From Streptomyces sp. NRRL S-646 (lineage in GTDB: Bacteria; Actinomycetota; Actinomycetes; Streptomycetales; Streptomycetaceae): 60,519 bases of DNA. Position 1 is the first letter of the stretch, and every line of letters starts with the position of its first letter. The stretch covers positions 1 through 60,519 of the forward strand of contig NZ_JODC01000030.1 in assembly GCF_000720765.1 (NCBI RefSeq), written 5' to 3'. Both the position numbers and the translations under genes were made by a program. This document shows positions 1 to 9,014 of the stretch, in pieces. The notes below the pieces were generated by a model. That model searched no databases and was not told the DNA's origin. It worked only from the letters and a program-made list of their open reading frames with translations.

Positions 1-54
1 GGGGCAGCCTGCCGGTGCGTTGGTGGCCGGGCTATGGCCAACGGTTGCGGGGGC

Positions 55-1077
55 TCACCGGAAGGCGGTCTCGGCCCGGCCCGGGATCTCCGCGAGCGCC
101 ACCTGTCTGCGTTCCCGTCGGGAGACCTCGCAGGCCTCGGCGATCCGCAGCGCCTGCAGGGCCTCGCGGCCGTCGCAGGGGTTCGCCCGCTGCCCCAGGA
201 CGACCTCGACGAACGCGGCCAGCTCGGCCTCGTAGGCAGGCCCGAAGCGCTCCAGGAAGCCGGACCACGGCTTGTCCGCGGCGGGCGGCCCGGTCGGCTC
301 CGTGGACGCGATCGGCGTACGGTCGTCCAGGCCGACGACGATCTGGTCGAGCTCCCCGGCCAGCTCCATGCGGACGTCGTAGCCGGCGCCGTTCAGCCGC
401 GTCGCCGTGGCCGTGGCGAGGGTGCCGTCGTCGAGCGTGAGCAGCGCGGCACCTGTGTCCACGTCACCCGCCTCCCGGAACATCGGCGGTCCCGCGTCGG
501 ACCCGGCCGCGTACACCTCGACGACCTCGTGCCCCGTCACCCAGCGCAGCGCGTCGAAGTCGTGGATCAGCGCGTCCCGGTACAGCCCGCCGGACAGCCG
601 CAGCCACCCGGGCGCGGGAGGAACCTGGTCGGACGTCACCGCCCGTACGGTGTGCAGCCGCCCGAGCCGGCCCGCGAGCACCGCGTCGCGCGCACCCGCG
701 TAGCCCGCGTCGAAGCGGCGCTGGAAGCCCATCTGCAGAATCGTCCCGGCTGCCTCGACCTCGCCGATGGCATGCAGTGTGCCGGGCAGATCCAGCGCAA
801 TGGGCTTCTCGCAGAACACCGGGAGCCCCGAACGTGCTGCCCGACCGATCAGTTCGGCGTGGGCCGACGTCGCCGTCGTGATCACCACGGCGTCCACGCC
901 CCACCTGAAGATCTCGTCCACCCCCGGCGCCGCCGTCTCCCCGAGGCGGAGGGCGAGCTCCTGGGCCCGCGCCGGATCCACATCCGTGAGGATCAGCGAT
1001 CCGACCTCGCGGTTGCGGCTGAGCGTGTTCGCATGAATGGTGCCGATGCGGCCTGTACCGATGACCCCGATGCGCAT
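55..1077 (-). CDS. Gfo/Idh/MocA dehydrogenase, inositol 2-dehydrogenase-like
   Basis: A 340-residue NAD(P)-dependent oxidoreductase. The N-terminus begins MRIGVIGTGRIG, a Rossmann GxGxxG. The family lysine motif CEKPIAL follows near residue 95, and the Asp/His pair expected for inositol and related polyol dehydrogenases sits in RDALIHDFDALRW. Length and motifs fit IolG-like enzymes that oxidise a ring or chain hydroxyl of a cyclitol or sugar; the exact substrate cannot be read. I start at the ATG at 1077 because the longer upstream frame is the shadow of the divergent regulator. No convincing ribosome binding site precedes it, so it may be leaderless. It is divergent from the GntR gene, the usual layout for a catabolic gene and its local repressor. 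Confidence 0.9.
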   Translation of the reverse strand: MRIGVIGTGRIGTIHANTLSRNREVGSLILTDVDPARAQELALRLGETAAPGVDEIFRWGVDAVVITTATSAHAELIGRAARSGLPVFCEKPIALDLPGTLHAIGEVEAAGTILQMGFQRRFDAGYAGARDAVLAGRLGRLHTVRAVTSDQVPPAPGWLRLSGGLYRDALIHDFDALRWVTGHEVVEVYAAGSDAGPPMFREAGDVDTGAALLTLDDGTLATATATRLNGAGYDVRMELAGELDQIVVGLDDRTPIASTEPTGPPAADKPWSGFLERFGPAYEAELAAFVEVVLGQRANPCDGREALQALRIAEACEVSRRERRQVALAEIPGRAETAFR

Positions 1078-1119
1078 GAAAACAAAGTGAGGGTTCAGTG
1101 CGCACGCTGTCAATGCATA

Positions 1120-1129
1120 TGTCCGGACA
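1120..1129. promoter_or_regulatory. Perfect palindrome TGTCCGGACA between dehydrogenase and GntR gene
   Basis: A perfect 10-bp dyad embedded in ATGTCCGGACAAT lies in the short gap between the divergent dehydrogenase and GntR genes. A near copy, ATGTCAGGACAAT, follows the GntR gene at 1978, ahead of the ROK kinase. The sequence and repetition are visible; use as the GntR operator is inferred. Confidence 0.5.
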
Positions 1130-1158
1130 ATCGAACTACACAACTTCCCGTCAACAAC

Positions 1159-1944
1159 ATGTGGAGCTACGCTCGGCCCGTGCCGAAACCAGAAGTGGAC
1201 CCGACCGCGTCGCTCGAGCTCAGGGTGGACCGGAGCTCTCCCGTGCCGCTGTACTTCCAGCTGTCCCAGCAGCTCGAAGCGGCGATCGAGCACGGAGCGC
1301 TCACCCCCGGCAGCCTGCTGGGCAACGAGATCGAGCTGGCCGCACGGCTCGGCCTGTCGCGGCCCACCGTCCGCCAGGCCATCCAGTCGCTCGTCGAGAA
1401 GGGTCTCCTGGTGCGCCGCCGCGGTGTGGGCACGCAGGTCGTGCACAGCCAGGTCAAGCGCCCCCTGGAGCTCTCCAGCCTCTACGACGACCTGGAGGCG
1501 GCCGGCCAGCGCCCCGCCACCAAGGTGCTCGTCAACACGGTCGTACCCGCGACCGCCGAGGTCGCCGCATCCCTCAACGTCGCCGAGGGCAGCGACGTCC
1601 ACCGCGTGGAGCGCCTCCGGCTCGCCCACGGTGAGCCGATGGCGTACCTGTGCAACTTCATCCCGCCCGGCCTGCTCGACCTGGACACCGCGCAGCTGGA
1701 GGCCACCGGCCTCTACCGCATGATGCGTGCCGCCGGGATCACCTTGCACAGCGCCCGCCAGACGATCGGCGCCCGCGGCGCCAGCGCCGCCGAGGCCGAG
1801 CGCCTCGCCGAAGCCGAGGGCGCCCCGCTGCTCACCATGCAGCGCGTCACCTTCGACGACACGGGCCGCGCCGTCGAGTACGGCACCCACACCTACCGGC
1901 CGACGCGTTACTCGTTCGAGTTCCAGCTGCTCGTACGGTCCTGA
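1159..1944 (+). CDS. GntR-family (HutC-type) transcriptional regulator
   Basis: A regulator of up to 261 residues. A winged helix-turn-helix covers about residues 25-90, with the signature PVPLYFQLSQQLEAAI and recognition helix LSRPTVRQAIQSLVEKGLL. A UTRA-type effector-binding domain follows to the C-terminus. Such proteins repress sugar or polyol catabolism and are released by a small sugar ligand. The start is uncertain: ATG 1159 has no ribosome binding site, while GTG 1180 (MPKPEVDPT) has GGAG about 13 nt upstream and may be the true start. Divergent from the dehydrogenase and followed by the ROK kinase, it probably controls both through the TGTCNGGACA sites. Confidence 0.9.
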   Translation: MWSYARPVPKPEVDPTASLELRVDRSSPVPLYFQLSQQLEAAIEHGALTPGSLLGNEIELAARLGLSRPTVRQAIQSLVEKGLLVRRRGVGTQVVHSQVKRPLELSSLYDDLEAAGQRPATKVLVNTVVPATAEVAASLNVAEGSDVHRVERLRLAHGEPMAYLCNFIPPGLLDLDTAQLEATGLYRMMRAAGITLHSARQTIGARGASAAEAERLAEAEGAPLLTMQRVTFDDTGRAVEYGTHTYRPTRYSFEFQLLVRS

Positions 1945-1977
1945 AGATCTGCGTGGGCGGAGTCTGGTTCGTCGCAA

Positions 1978-1987
1978 TGTCAGGACA
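1978..1987. promoter_or_regulatory. Second TGTCNGGACA site ahead of ROK kinase
   Basis: TGTCAGGACA lies 33 bp after the GntR stop and within the 217-bp leader of the ROK kinase gene. It matches the upstream palindrome at 9 of 10 core bases, and the flanks (A before, AT after) also match. Likely a second operator for the same regulator; inference only. Confidence 0.4.
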
Positions 1988-2161
1988 ATTAAGCGGCTGT
2001 TCTGCTCGCCTATGAGATGTGACACCGGGTGGATGCGCCCCGCAGGGCGCGCAGAACTGCGCGACCAGGCACAACCCACCCGCTTCCCGGCACACATCGC
2101 GTACCCCTCATTGCTCCCCCGCACAGCACCCTCACGCACGGTGAGGCAGAATCGGGCCTTG

Positions 2162-3310
2162 ATGAGCACCTACGGCAACTTCACCGCCCCCATAGGCTCC
2201 CGCCGTGCCCCCGCGCTCCGTACGGTCGGCACGAGGGAGCGCCGGTCACACCTGACCGCACCCCGTGTGCCGACGGTCGGCATCGACATCGGCGGCACAA
2301 AAGTGATGGCGGGCGTCGTCGACGCCGACGGCAACATCCTGGAGAAGCTCCGCGCGGAGACCCCGGACAAGTCCAAGAGCCCCAAGGTCGTCGAGGACAC
2401 CATCGTCGAACTCGTCCTGGACCTCTCCGACCGGCACGACGTGCACGCGGTGGGCATCGGCGCGGCCGGCTGGGTCGACGCCGACCGCAACCGCATCCTG
2501 TTCGCCCCCCACCTGTCCTGGCGCAACGAGCCCCTCAGGGACCGCCTCGCGGGCCGGCTCGCGGTACCGGTCCTGGTCGACAACGACGCGAACTCCGCCG
2601 CCTGGGCCGAGTGGCGCTTCGGCGCCGGCCGCGGCGAGGACCACCTCGTCATGATCACGCTGGGCACCGGTATCGGCGGCGCGATCCTGGAGGACGGCCA
2701 GGTCAAGCGCGGCAAGTACGGCGTCGCCGGTGAGTTCGGCCATATGCAGGTCGTGCCCGGCGGCCACCGCTGCCCGTGCGGCAACCGCGGCTGCTGGGAG
2801 CAGTACAGCTCCGGCAATGCACTGGTCCGCGAGGCCAAGGAGCTGGCCGCCGCCGACTCGCCGGTGGCGTACGGGATCATCGAGCACGTCAAGGGCAACA
2901 TCGCCGACATCACCGGCCCGATGATCACCGAGCTGGCCCGCGAGGGCGACGCGATGTGCATCGAACTGCTGCAGGACATCGGGCAGTGGCTCGGCGTCGG
3001 CATCGCGAACCTGGCGGCCGCCCTGGACCCGTCCTGCTTCGTCATCGGCGGCGGCGTCTCGGCCGCAGACGACCTGCTGATCGGCCCCGCGCGGGACGCC
3101 TTCAAGCGTCAGCTCACCGGCCGCGGCTACCGCCCCGAGGCCCGTATCGCGCGCGCCCAGCTCGGCCCCGAGGCCGGCATGGTCGGCGCCGCCGACCTCG
3201 CCCGCCTGGTCGCCCGCCGCTTCCGCCGCGCCAATCGACGCAGGGTCGAGCGGCACGAGCGCTACGAGCGGTACCTGGAGACCCGCCGCTCCACCAGGGA
3301 CTCCGCATGA
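2162..3310 (+). CDS. ROK-family sugar kinase
   Basis: A 382-residue kinase of the ROK family, which phosphorylates glucose or related sugars in the cytoplasm with ATP. The phosphate-binding motif VGIDIGGTKVMAGVV lies near residue 38, after a roughly 35-residue basic leader that glucokinases usually lack. The ROK zinc site is present as GGHRCPCGNRGCWEQY, with GEFGHMQV just before it. The substrate loop VDNDANSAAWAEW holds the catalytic Asp. The C-terminus is very basic (RRFRRANRRRVERHERYERY), which is unusual. It is followed by a membrane protein gene with an ATGA overlap, so the two are probably made together. Likely under GntR control. Confidence 0.9.
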   Translation: MSTYGNFTAPIGSRRAPALRTVGTRERRSHLTAPRVPTVGIDIGGTKVMAGVVDADGNILEKLRAETPDKSKSPKVVEDTIVELVLDLSDRHDVHAVGIGAAGWVDADRNRILFAPHLSWRNEPLRDRLAGRLAVPVLVDNDANSAAWAEWRFGAGRGEDHLVMITLGTGIGGAILEDGQVKRGKYGVAGEFGHMQVVPGGHRCPCGNRGCWEQYSSGNALVREAKELAAADSPVAYGIIEHVKGNIADITGPMITELAREGDAMCIELLQDIGQWLGVGIANLAAALDPSCFVIGGGVSAADDLLIGPARDAFKRQLTGRGYRPEARIARAQLGPEAGMVGAADLARLVARRFRRANRRRVERHERYERYLETRRSTRDSA

Positions 3311-3888
3311 CCGCCTCGCTGCCGCGCCAGGCCCTGCCCCCGGACGAGCCGCCGAAGCCGGCCGAGGACCGCCGGCACAAGATCCGCCGCAGGGCGCTCA
3401 CCCTGCTCATCATCGTGCTGCTCATCGGCGTCCCGGCCGGCTATCTGGTGATCTCCGCCAACCAGAGCCGCGACAGCGGCAAGGACAAGGAGGCCAAGTA
3501 CGCGGCGACCGGCCTGACCAGGGGCTGGCCGTCGAAGGTGCAGCGCCGCCTCTACCAGGTGCCGATGCCGCACCCGTCGGGCAAGGTCGCCAGCTACGAG
3601 ACGAACAACTGGAAGACCAGCCGCCTCTACGTCCAGTTCCAGACCCCGCTGCGCAACCTCGACGTCTTCCTCCACGACATGGGCGTCACCCGCGCCGACC
3701 TGAAGCGGGGCGACATCACCATCAGCGCGCGCGACCAGAAGATCACCGGCTGGGACTTCACCAGCCCGGGCCCCTGGTACGGCCTGGTCCACAAGCAGAA
3801 GTCACCCAAGCCCACCCAGTACGTCATGATGAGCCTGGGGAACAGGAACAACCCGTTCTTCTACGTCGTCTCCCGCACCGTTCCGTGA
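3307..3888 (+). CDS. Single-pass membrane protein of unknown function, coupled to ROK kinase
   Basis: A 193-residue protein with a short cytoplasmic proline-rich and basic N-terminus, one membrane helix at about residues 29-50 (LTLLIIVLLIGVPAGYLVI) and an outside domain of about 140 residues. I do not recognise the outside domain. It holds the phrases WPSKVQRRLYQVPMPHPSG and PGPWYGLVHKQK and has no visible catalytic motif. Its start codon overlaps the kinase stop (ATGA), indicating translational coupling, so it may be an envelope partner of the sugar pathway. This is inference from position alone. Confidence 0.8.
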   Translation: MTASLPRQALPPDEPPKPAEDRRHKIRRRALTLLIIVLLIGVPAGYLVISANQSRDSGKDKEAKYAATGLTRGWPSKVQRRLYQVPMPHPSGKVASYETNNWKTSRLYVQFQTPLRNLDVFLHDMGVTRADLKRGDITISARDQKITGWDFTSPGPWYGLVHKQKSPKPTQYVMMSLGNRNNPFFYVVSRTVP

Positions 3889-3977
3889 CGGGGCGGGCCC
3901 CGGGACCGTCACCGGAGCCGATTGTCAGACCCCGCCCGTAGAGTCGAAGACGTCTGATCCGACACACGGGGCGGGAG

Positions 3978-6827
3978 GTGACAGGTCGTATGAGCGACAC
4001 GGCTGCGGTGGCCGCGCGAGCGGGGGAGCGGGAGCAGGGCGCGGGGACCTCTGTGCCCGTCCGGCTCGCGGCCGTCTTCCTGCCCGCCCCGCTGCCGCGG
4101 GACGGCCGGATCGCCTTCTGGGACCCGGAGGGCGGCCCACTGACCGCCGGGGAGACCGAGCTCACGGTCGTACGACCGCACGGCGCGGGAGTACGGCGCA
4201 GGACCGCCCCCGCGCTCTCCATCCCGGTCGGCGAGGCACTGCCCCACCTCGTCCGCGCCCGGCGCGACCCGGCCGCCCACCCCGCCACCGCCTGCTGGGG
4301 CGCGGCCGCACTGCACGCGCTGCGGCTCATCGCGCGCGGCCGCCTGCTGCCCGGCCTGACGGCCGACGGCCACGACGCCTGGCGGGCCGGCCCCCTGGAC
4401 CCGGACGACATCGCGCACATCCGGTCGGTCGCCGCGGCCCTGCCGTACGAGGGCCATGCGGTCCCGCTGCCCGGACCGGGCCCGCTGCGGCTGCCCGAGC
4501 CGGAGGCCCTGATGCGCTCCTTCCTGGACGCGGTCGCCGACACCCTGCCGCGCACCCCCGCCGCACCGCACGCCTCCGGCAGGCCCTTCGCCGACCGCCG
4601 CCCCCAGCGCCTGCCCGAGGCCCACGACTGGGCCGCCGAGGTCGCCGCCGGCATGGACGCGGGCGTACGCATCTCGCTCCGCCTCGACCTGTCGGCGTAC
4701 GAGCTGTTCGACCGGGACGAGTCAGTGCGCACCGCGGGCGCGGCGATCGTCCAGGTGCACAGCCTCGCCGACCCCACGCTGATCGCCGACGCGGCGGCCC
4801 TGTGGGCGGGCGAGGCGGACGCCGCGTTCGGCCCCCGCGCACGCGTGGACGCGGCCCTCGCCGTGCGGCGCGCGGCCCGGATCTGGCCGCCGCTTGACCG
4901 GCTCTCCGAGCAGGACGTGCCCGACGTCCTGGCGCTGTACGACGAGGAGCTGGGCGAACTGCTCGGCGTGGCGGCGACCCGGCTCGCGGCCGCCGGAGTC
5001 GCCGTGCACTGGCCCCGGGACCTCGCCCAGGACCTGAGCGCGGCCGCGGTGGTACGGCCCGCGCCGGGCTCCGCGACCGACGGCACCGGCTTCTTCGAGA
5101 GCGAGGAACTCCTCCAGTTCCGCTGGCAGTTGGCGCTCGGCGGCGACCCGCTCAGCGAGGCCGAGATGGACGCCCTCGCCGAGGCCCACCGTCCGGTGGT
5201 GCGCCTGCGGGACCGCTGGATCCTGGTCGACCCCGCCCTGGTCCGCAAGGCCCGCAAGCGCGAACTGGGCCTGCTCGACCCGGTGGACGCGCTCTCGGTC
5301 GCGCTCAGCGGCAGCGCGGAGGTGGACGGCGAGACGGTCGAGGCGGTACCGGTCGGCGCCCTGGCGGCCCTGCGCGACCGTCTGACGGCAGGGGTGCGCC
5401 CAGCCGAACCGCCCCCGGGCCTGCGCGCCACCCTCCGCGACTACCAACTGAGGGGCCTGTCCTGGCTGGACCTGATGACTTCCCTCGGCCTGGGCGGCTG
5501 CCTCGCCGACGACATGGGGCTCGGCAAGACGATCACCCTCATCGCGCTGCACCTCAAGCGTGCCCGCAGCGAGCCGACCCTGGTCGTCTGCCCGGCCTCG
5601 CTGCTGGGCAACTGGCAGCGGGAGATCGCCCGGTTCGCACCCGGCGTCCCCGTCCGCCGCTTCCACGGCCCGGACCGCACCCTGGACGACCTGACCGACG
5701 GCTTCGTCCTGACCACCTACGGCACAATGCGCACGACGGCACCGCGACTGGCCGAGCAGCGGTGGGGCATGGTCGTCGCGGACGAGGCGCAGCACGTCAA
5801 GAACCCGTACTCGGCGACGGCGAAGGCCCTGCGCACCATCCCGTCCCCGGCGCGTGTGGCCCTCACCGGCACCCCCGTCGAGAACAACCTCTCCGAACTC
5901 TGGGCCCTGCTCGACTGGACGACACCCGGACTCCTCGGCCCCCTGAAATCCTTCCGGGCCCGGCACGCGCGCGCCGTGGAGAACGGCGAGGACGAGGAGG
6001 CGGTGACCCGCCTGGCCCGTCTGGTCCGTCCCTTCCTCCTGCGCCGCAAGAAGTCCGACCCCGGCATCGTCCCGGAGCTGCCGCCCAAGACGGAGACGGA
6101 CCACCCGGTGCCGCTCACCCGCGAACAGGCCGCCCTCTACGAAGCGGTGGTGCGCGAGTCCATGCTGGCCATCGAGACCTCGGACGGCATCGCCCGCCGG
6201 GGCCTGGTGCTCAAGCTGCTCGGCGCGCTGAAGCAGATCTGCAACCACCCGGCGCTGTATCTCAAGGAGGAGGCCGCCCAGGGCGAACGGCTTCTCGCGC
6301 GTTCCGGCAAACTCGCCCTTCTGGACGAGCTGTTGGACACGCTGCTGGCGGAGGACGGTTCGGCACTCGTCTTCACCCAGTACGTGGGAATGGCCCGACT
6401 GATCACCGCGCACCTGGCCTCCCGGGCGGTCCCGGTGGACCTGCTCCACGGCGGCACGCCGGTCCCGGAGCGTGAACGGATGGTGGACCGCTTCCAGAGC
6501 GGCGCGACCCCCGTACTGGTGCTGTCGTTGAAGGCAGCAGGCACGGGCCTGAACCTCACCCGCGCGGGCCATGTCATCCACTTCGACCGCTGGTGGAACC
6601 CGGCGGTCGAGGAACAGGCCACCGACCGTGCCTATCGCATCGGCCAGACCCAGCCGGTCCAGGTGCACCGTCTCATCACCGAGGGCACGGTCGAGGACCG
6701 CATCGCCGAAATGCTGGAGTCCAAGCGGGCGTTGGCCGACGCCATCCTCGGCTCCGGCGAGTCGGCCCTCACCGAACTGACCGACCGCGAACTCACCGAC
6801 CTGGTCACCCTCCGGAGGCCGACATGA
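3978..6827 (+). CDS. SNF2/RapA-family DEAD/DEAH-box helicase
   Basis: A 949-residue Swi2/Snf2-type ATPase. Residues 1 to about 370 are an actinobacterial N-terminal region. About 370-470 resembles the SNF2-associated domain (DUF3670-like). The two RecA-like lobes follow: motif I DDMGLGKTITLIAL near 514, motif II ADEAQHVKN near 601, motif III LTGTPVENNLSELW, and motifs V-VI LKAAGTGLNLTRAG and ATDRAYRIGQTQ. Family members translocate on double-stranded DNA and move proteins or remodel stalled polymerase. GTG 3978 and ATG 3990 are both possible starts; ATG 3990 has GGAGG 11 nt upstream. The stop overlaps the SWIM gene start by ATGA. Confidence 0.92.
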   Translation: MTGRMSDTAAVAARAGEREQGAGTSVPVRLAAVFLPAPLPRDGRIAFWDPEGGPLTAGETELTVVRPHGAGVRRRTAPALSIPVGEALPHLVRARRDPAAHPATACWGAAALHALRLIARGRLLPGLTADGHDAWRAGPLDPDDIAHIRSVAAALPYEGHAVPLPGPGPLRLPEPEALMRSFLDAVADTLPRTPAAPHASGRPFADRRPQRLPEAHDWAAEVAAGMDAGVRISLRLDLSAYELFDRDESVRTAGAAIVQVHSLADPTLIADAAALWAGEADAAFGPRARVDAALAVRRAARIWPPLDRLSEQDVPDVLALYDEELGELLGVAATRLAAAGVAVHWPRDLAQDLSAAAVVRPAPGSATDGTGFFESEELLQFRWQLALGGDPLSEAEMDALAEAHRPVVRLRDRWILVDPALVRKARKRELGLLDPVDALSVALSGSAEVDGETVEAVPVGALAALRDRLTAGVRPAEPPPGLRATLRDYQLRGLSWLDLMTSLGLGGCLADDMGLGKTITLIALHLKRARSEPTLVVCPASLLGNWQREIARFAPGVPVRRFHGPDRTLDDLTDGFVLTTYGTMRTTAPRLAEQRWGMVVADEAQHVKNPYSATAKALRTIPSPARVALTGTPVENNLSELWALLDWTTPGLLGPLKSFRARHARAVENGEDEEAVTRLARLVRPFLLRRKKSDPGIVPELPPKTETDHPVPLTREQAALYEAVVRESMLAIETSDGIARRGLVLKLLGALKQICNHPALYLKEEAAQGERLLARSGKLALLDELLDTLLAEDGSALVFTQYVGMARLITAHLASRAVPVDLLHGGTPVPERERMVDRFQSGATPVLVLSLKAAGTGLNLTRAGHVIHFDRWWNPAVEEQATDRAYRIGQTQPVQVHRLITEGTVEDRIAEMLESKRALADAILGSGESALTELTDRELTDLVTLRRPT

Positions 6828-8932
6828 CCCCGGGCCCGGCCGACGAGGCCCGCCGGGCGCTGAGAGAGGCACGGGAGCACGGCACGGAGAACCGCGAGGG
6901 CGGCGCACCGGGGCAGGGGAGGGCCGCTGACGGGAAGCCGGTCGCGGAGAGCGGTGCGGGGGACGAGCCGATGCGGAAGCTGCATCAGCGACCCGAGCAA
7001 GTAGAGCCATCCGAGACGCCCGACCCCGGCGAGGCCCGACCCGCAGACGCCGCCCGCGCGGCACTGCGCCGCGCGATCTCGGCAAAGCGCGAAGCGGGCG
7101 GCACGGACCGGGCCACGGACGCCGGAACCTCTGGGGCGGCGTCGGGTGGCCCGGGCGGGGACGAATCGGGTGTGGCGTCCGGCGGGAAAGCGAACGCCGA
7201 GGGGGCTGCCCGGGCTGCGATCGCCGCGTTGCGCGCTGCGCGGGCGGAGTCGCGGCAGGCTCGGGTGGATGCCGAGCGTGCCGGAGCCGAGGCCCGGCGT
7301 CGGCCGCGGCGGGCGGCGGACGGGAGCCGCGGCGAGGCGTCCCGCCGGGCCGCCGGCGTCCAGGGACGGGATCTGGGGGAGTTGCTCGGCGACGCCTTCC
7401 GCATGCCTTCCTCAGCGGCCGGGCCGGGACAGAACCAGAACGACGATGACCCTGCACCGAAGAGGAGTTCGGGTTCCCGGACGTCTCCGTCCGTGTCCAC
7501 ACCCACGTCCGGCGAGGGCCCGCAGGCAGCCTGGTCCGCCGAACACCTCGCCGAAGTCCAGCGCCCCGGAACCGCCCACTCCGCCCCGATCCCCTCCTCC
7601 GGCGAATCCCCGACCGGCCCCACGGCCCTCCGTCCCCACTCCATGGCCGCCCCCGCCCGCGACAGCGAATTGCGCCGTACCTTCCCCGCATTCCCACCCC
7701 GCGCCTCCGGTTTCCCGGCCTCCGCGGCTTCCCCCGTCGACGCCCGCTTCGCGGAGACGTGGTGGGGAAATGCCTGGGTCAGGGCGTTGGAAGAGGGGGC
7801 GTTGGACGCCAAGCGGCTCGCGCGTGGCCGTAGTTACGCCCAGCAGGGCCATGTGGACGCCATCACGGTGACGCCCGGACTCGTGCTCGCGTATGTGCAG
7901 GGCAGCCGCCCGCGCCCGTACCGCGTGCAGGTGCGGCTGCGCACGCTGGACGACGCCGACTGGGCGCGGTTCCTGGACGCCGCCGCCGAGCGGCCCGGGC
8001 ACATCGCGGCGCTGCTCGACAAGGAGCTCCCCCAGTCCCTCGTCGACTGCGGAGTGCCGTTGCTGCCGGGCCCGCGCGACCTCGACCCGCACTGCAGCTG
8101 CCCCGACCGCGGCCACCCCTGCAAACACGCCGCCGCCCTCTGCTACCAGACGGCACGCCTCCTCGACGCCGACCCCTTCGTACTCCTCCTGCTCCGCGGC
8201 CGCGGGGAACGCGAGCTGCTGGACGCCCTCTCCCGCCTGAGCGCCACGCGCGCGGCCCGCGCCGCCCAGGAGCAGGAACCGGCCCCGCTCCCCGGCATGC
8301 GCGCGACCGAAGCCCTCCTGCCCCGCCAACTACCGCCGCTCCCGGCCCCGTTGCCTGTCCCGCCGCACCCCGAGCAGCCCCCGGTCTACCCGGCGGCCCC
8401 GGGCGGCCCCGACCCCTTCGCGCTGGACCAACTGGCGACCGACGCAGCCGCCCGTGCCCACGCCCTGCTCAGCACGGGTCGTGACCCGGTGGCGGAGCTG
8501 ACGCTGTGGCAGGACGCCGTCCGGCTCGCCGCCGCCCGTCCCGGCTCCGGCCTCACCGCCGGCACCCGCGCGCTCTACGCCTCGCTCGCCTCGGCCGCCG
8601 GCCGCACCACCGCCGAGCTGGCCCGAGCGGTCGCCGCCTGGCGGCAGGGCGGACTCGAAGGCCTCGCCGTCCTCGAGGAACCCTGGGACCCGCCCGCCGG
8701 ACGCTTCGACCGCGCCCGCCCCCTCCTCCTCGCCGCCGACCTCCCCGCCTTCAGGCCCTGGCGCAACCACCTCACCCACCCCCGCGGCCACGTCCAGCTC
8801 CGCCTCGGCCGTGACGGCCTGTGGTACGCCTACGAGTCGGAGCCGGGCCACGACGACTGGTGGCCCCGCGGCACCCCGGACCTCGACCCGGTGGGCGCCC
8901 TCACCGGCCTGGGCACACCGAACGACCTCTGA
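6824..8932 (+). CDS. SWIM zinc-finger protein, partner of the SNF2 helicase
   Basis: A 702-residue protein. Residues 1 to about 290 are low-complexity, rich in Ala, Arg, Glu, Gly and Pro, and probably disordered. A conserved part begins near FAETWWGNAWVRALE and leads to a SWIM motif: C424-x-C426 in CSCPDRGHPCKH, with the second Cys at 433 and His at 435. SWIM fingers bind nucleic acid or protein partners. The C-terminal third is helical and rich in Ala, Leu and Pro. The ATGA overlap with the helicase indicates a fixed stoichiometric partnership. The pair is common in actinobacteria, and its role (repair, transcription recycling or phage defence) is not settled. Confidence 0.88.
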   Translation: MTPGPADEARRALREAREHGTENREGGAPGQGRAADGKPVAESGAGDEPMRKLHQRPEQVEPSETPDPGEARPADAARAALRRAISAKREAGGTDRATDAGTSGAASGGPGGDESGVASGGKANAEGAARAAIAALRAARAESRQARVDAERAGAEARRRPRRAADGSRGEASRRAAGVQGRDLGELLGDAFRMPSSAAGPGQNQNDDDPAPKRSSGSRTSPSVSTPTSGEGPQAAWSAEHLAEVQRPGTAHSAPIPSSGESPTGPTALRPHSMAAPARDSELRRTFPAFPPRASGFPASAASPVDARFAETWWGNAWVRALEEGALDAKRLARGRSYAQQGHVDAITVTPGLVLAYVQGSRPRPYRVQVRLRTLDDADWARFLDAAAERPGHIAALLDKELPQSLVDCGVPLLPGPRDLDPHCSCPDRGHPCKHAAALCYQTARLLDADPFVLLLLRGRGERELLDALSRLSATRAARAAQEQEPAPLPGMRATEALLPRQLPPLPAPLPVPPHPEQPPVYPAAPGGPDPFALDQLATDAAARAHALLSTGRDPVAELTLWQDAVRLAAARPGSGLTAGTRALYASLASAAGRTTAELARAVAAWRQGGLEGLAVLEEPWDPPAGRFDRARPLLLAADLPAFRPWRNHLTHPRGHVQLRLGRDGLWYAYESEPGHDDWWPRGTPDLDPVGALTGLGTPNDL

Positions 8933-9014
8933 GCGGAGGCGGCACGCGCAGTCGTTCAACTGCGGCCAGGAGTCAGCGGATTGCGCCGGCCGGCAGCGTG
9001 TAGTGTCCGGTTGC

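Noticed and set aside
34..1944. A 636-codon open frame spanning the dehydrogenase and GntR genes
   Set aside because: Its first 370 codons are the antisense shadow of the dehydrogenase. Only the part from about 1159 has regulator sequence.
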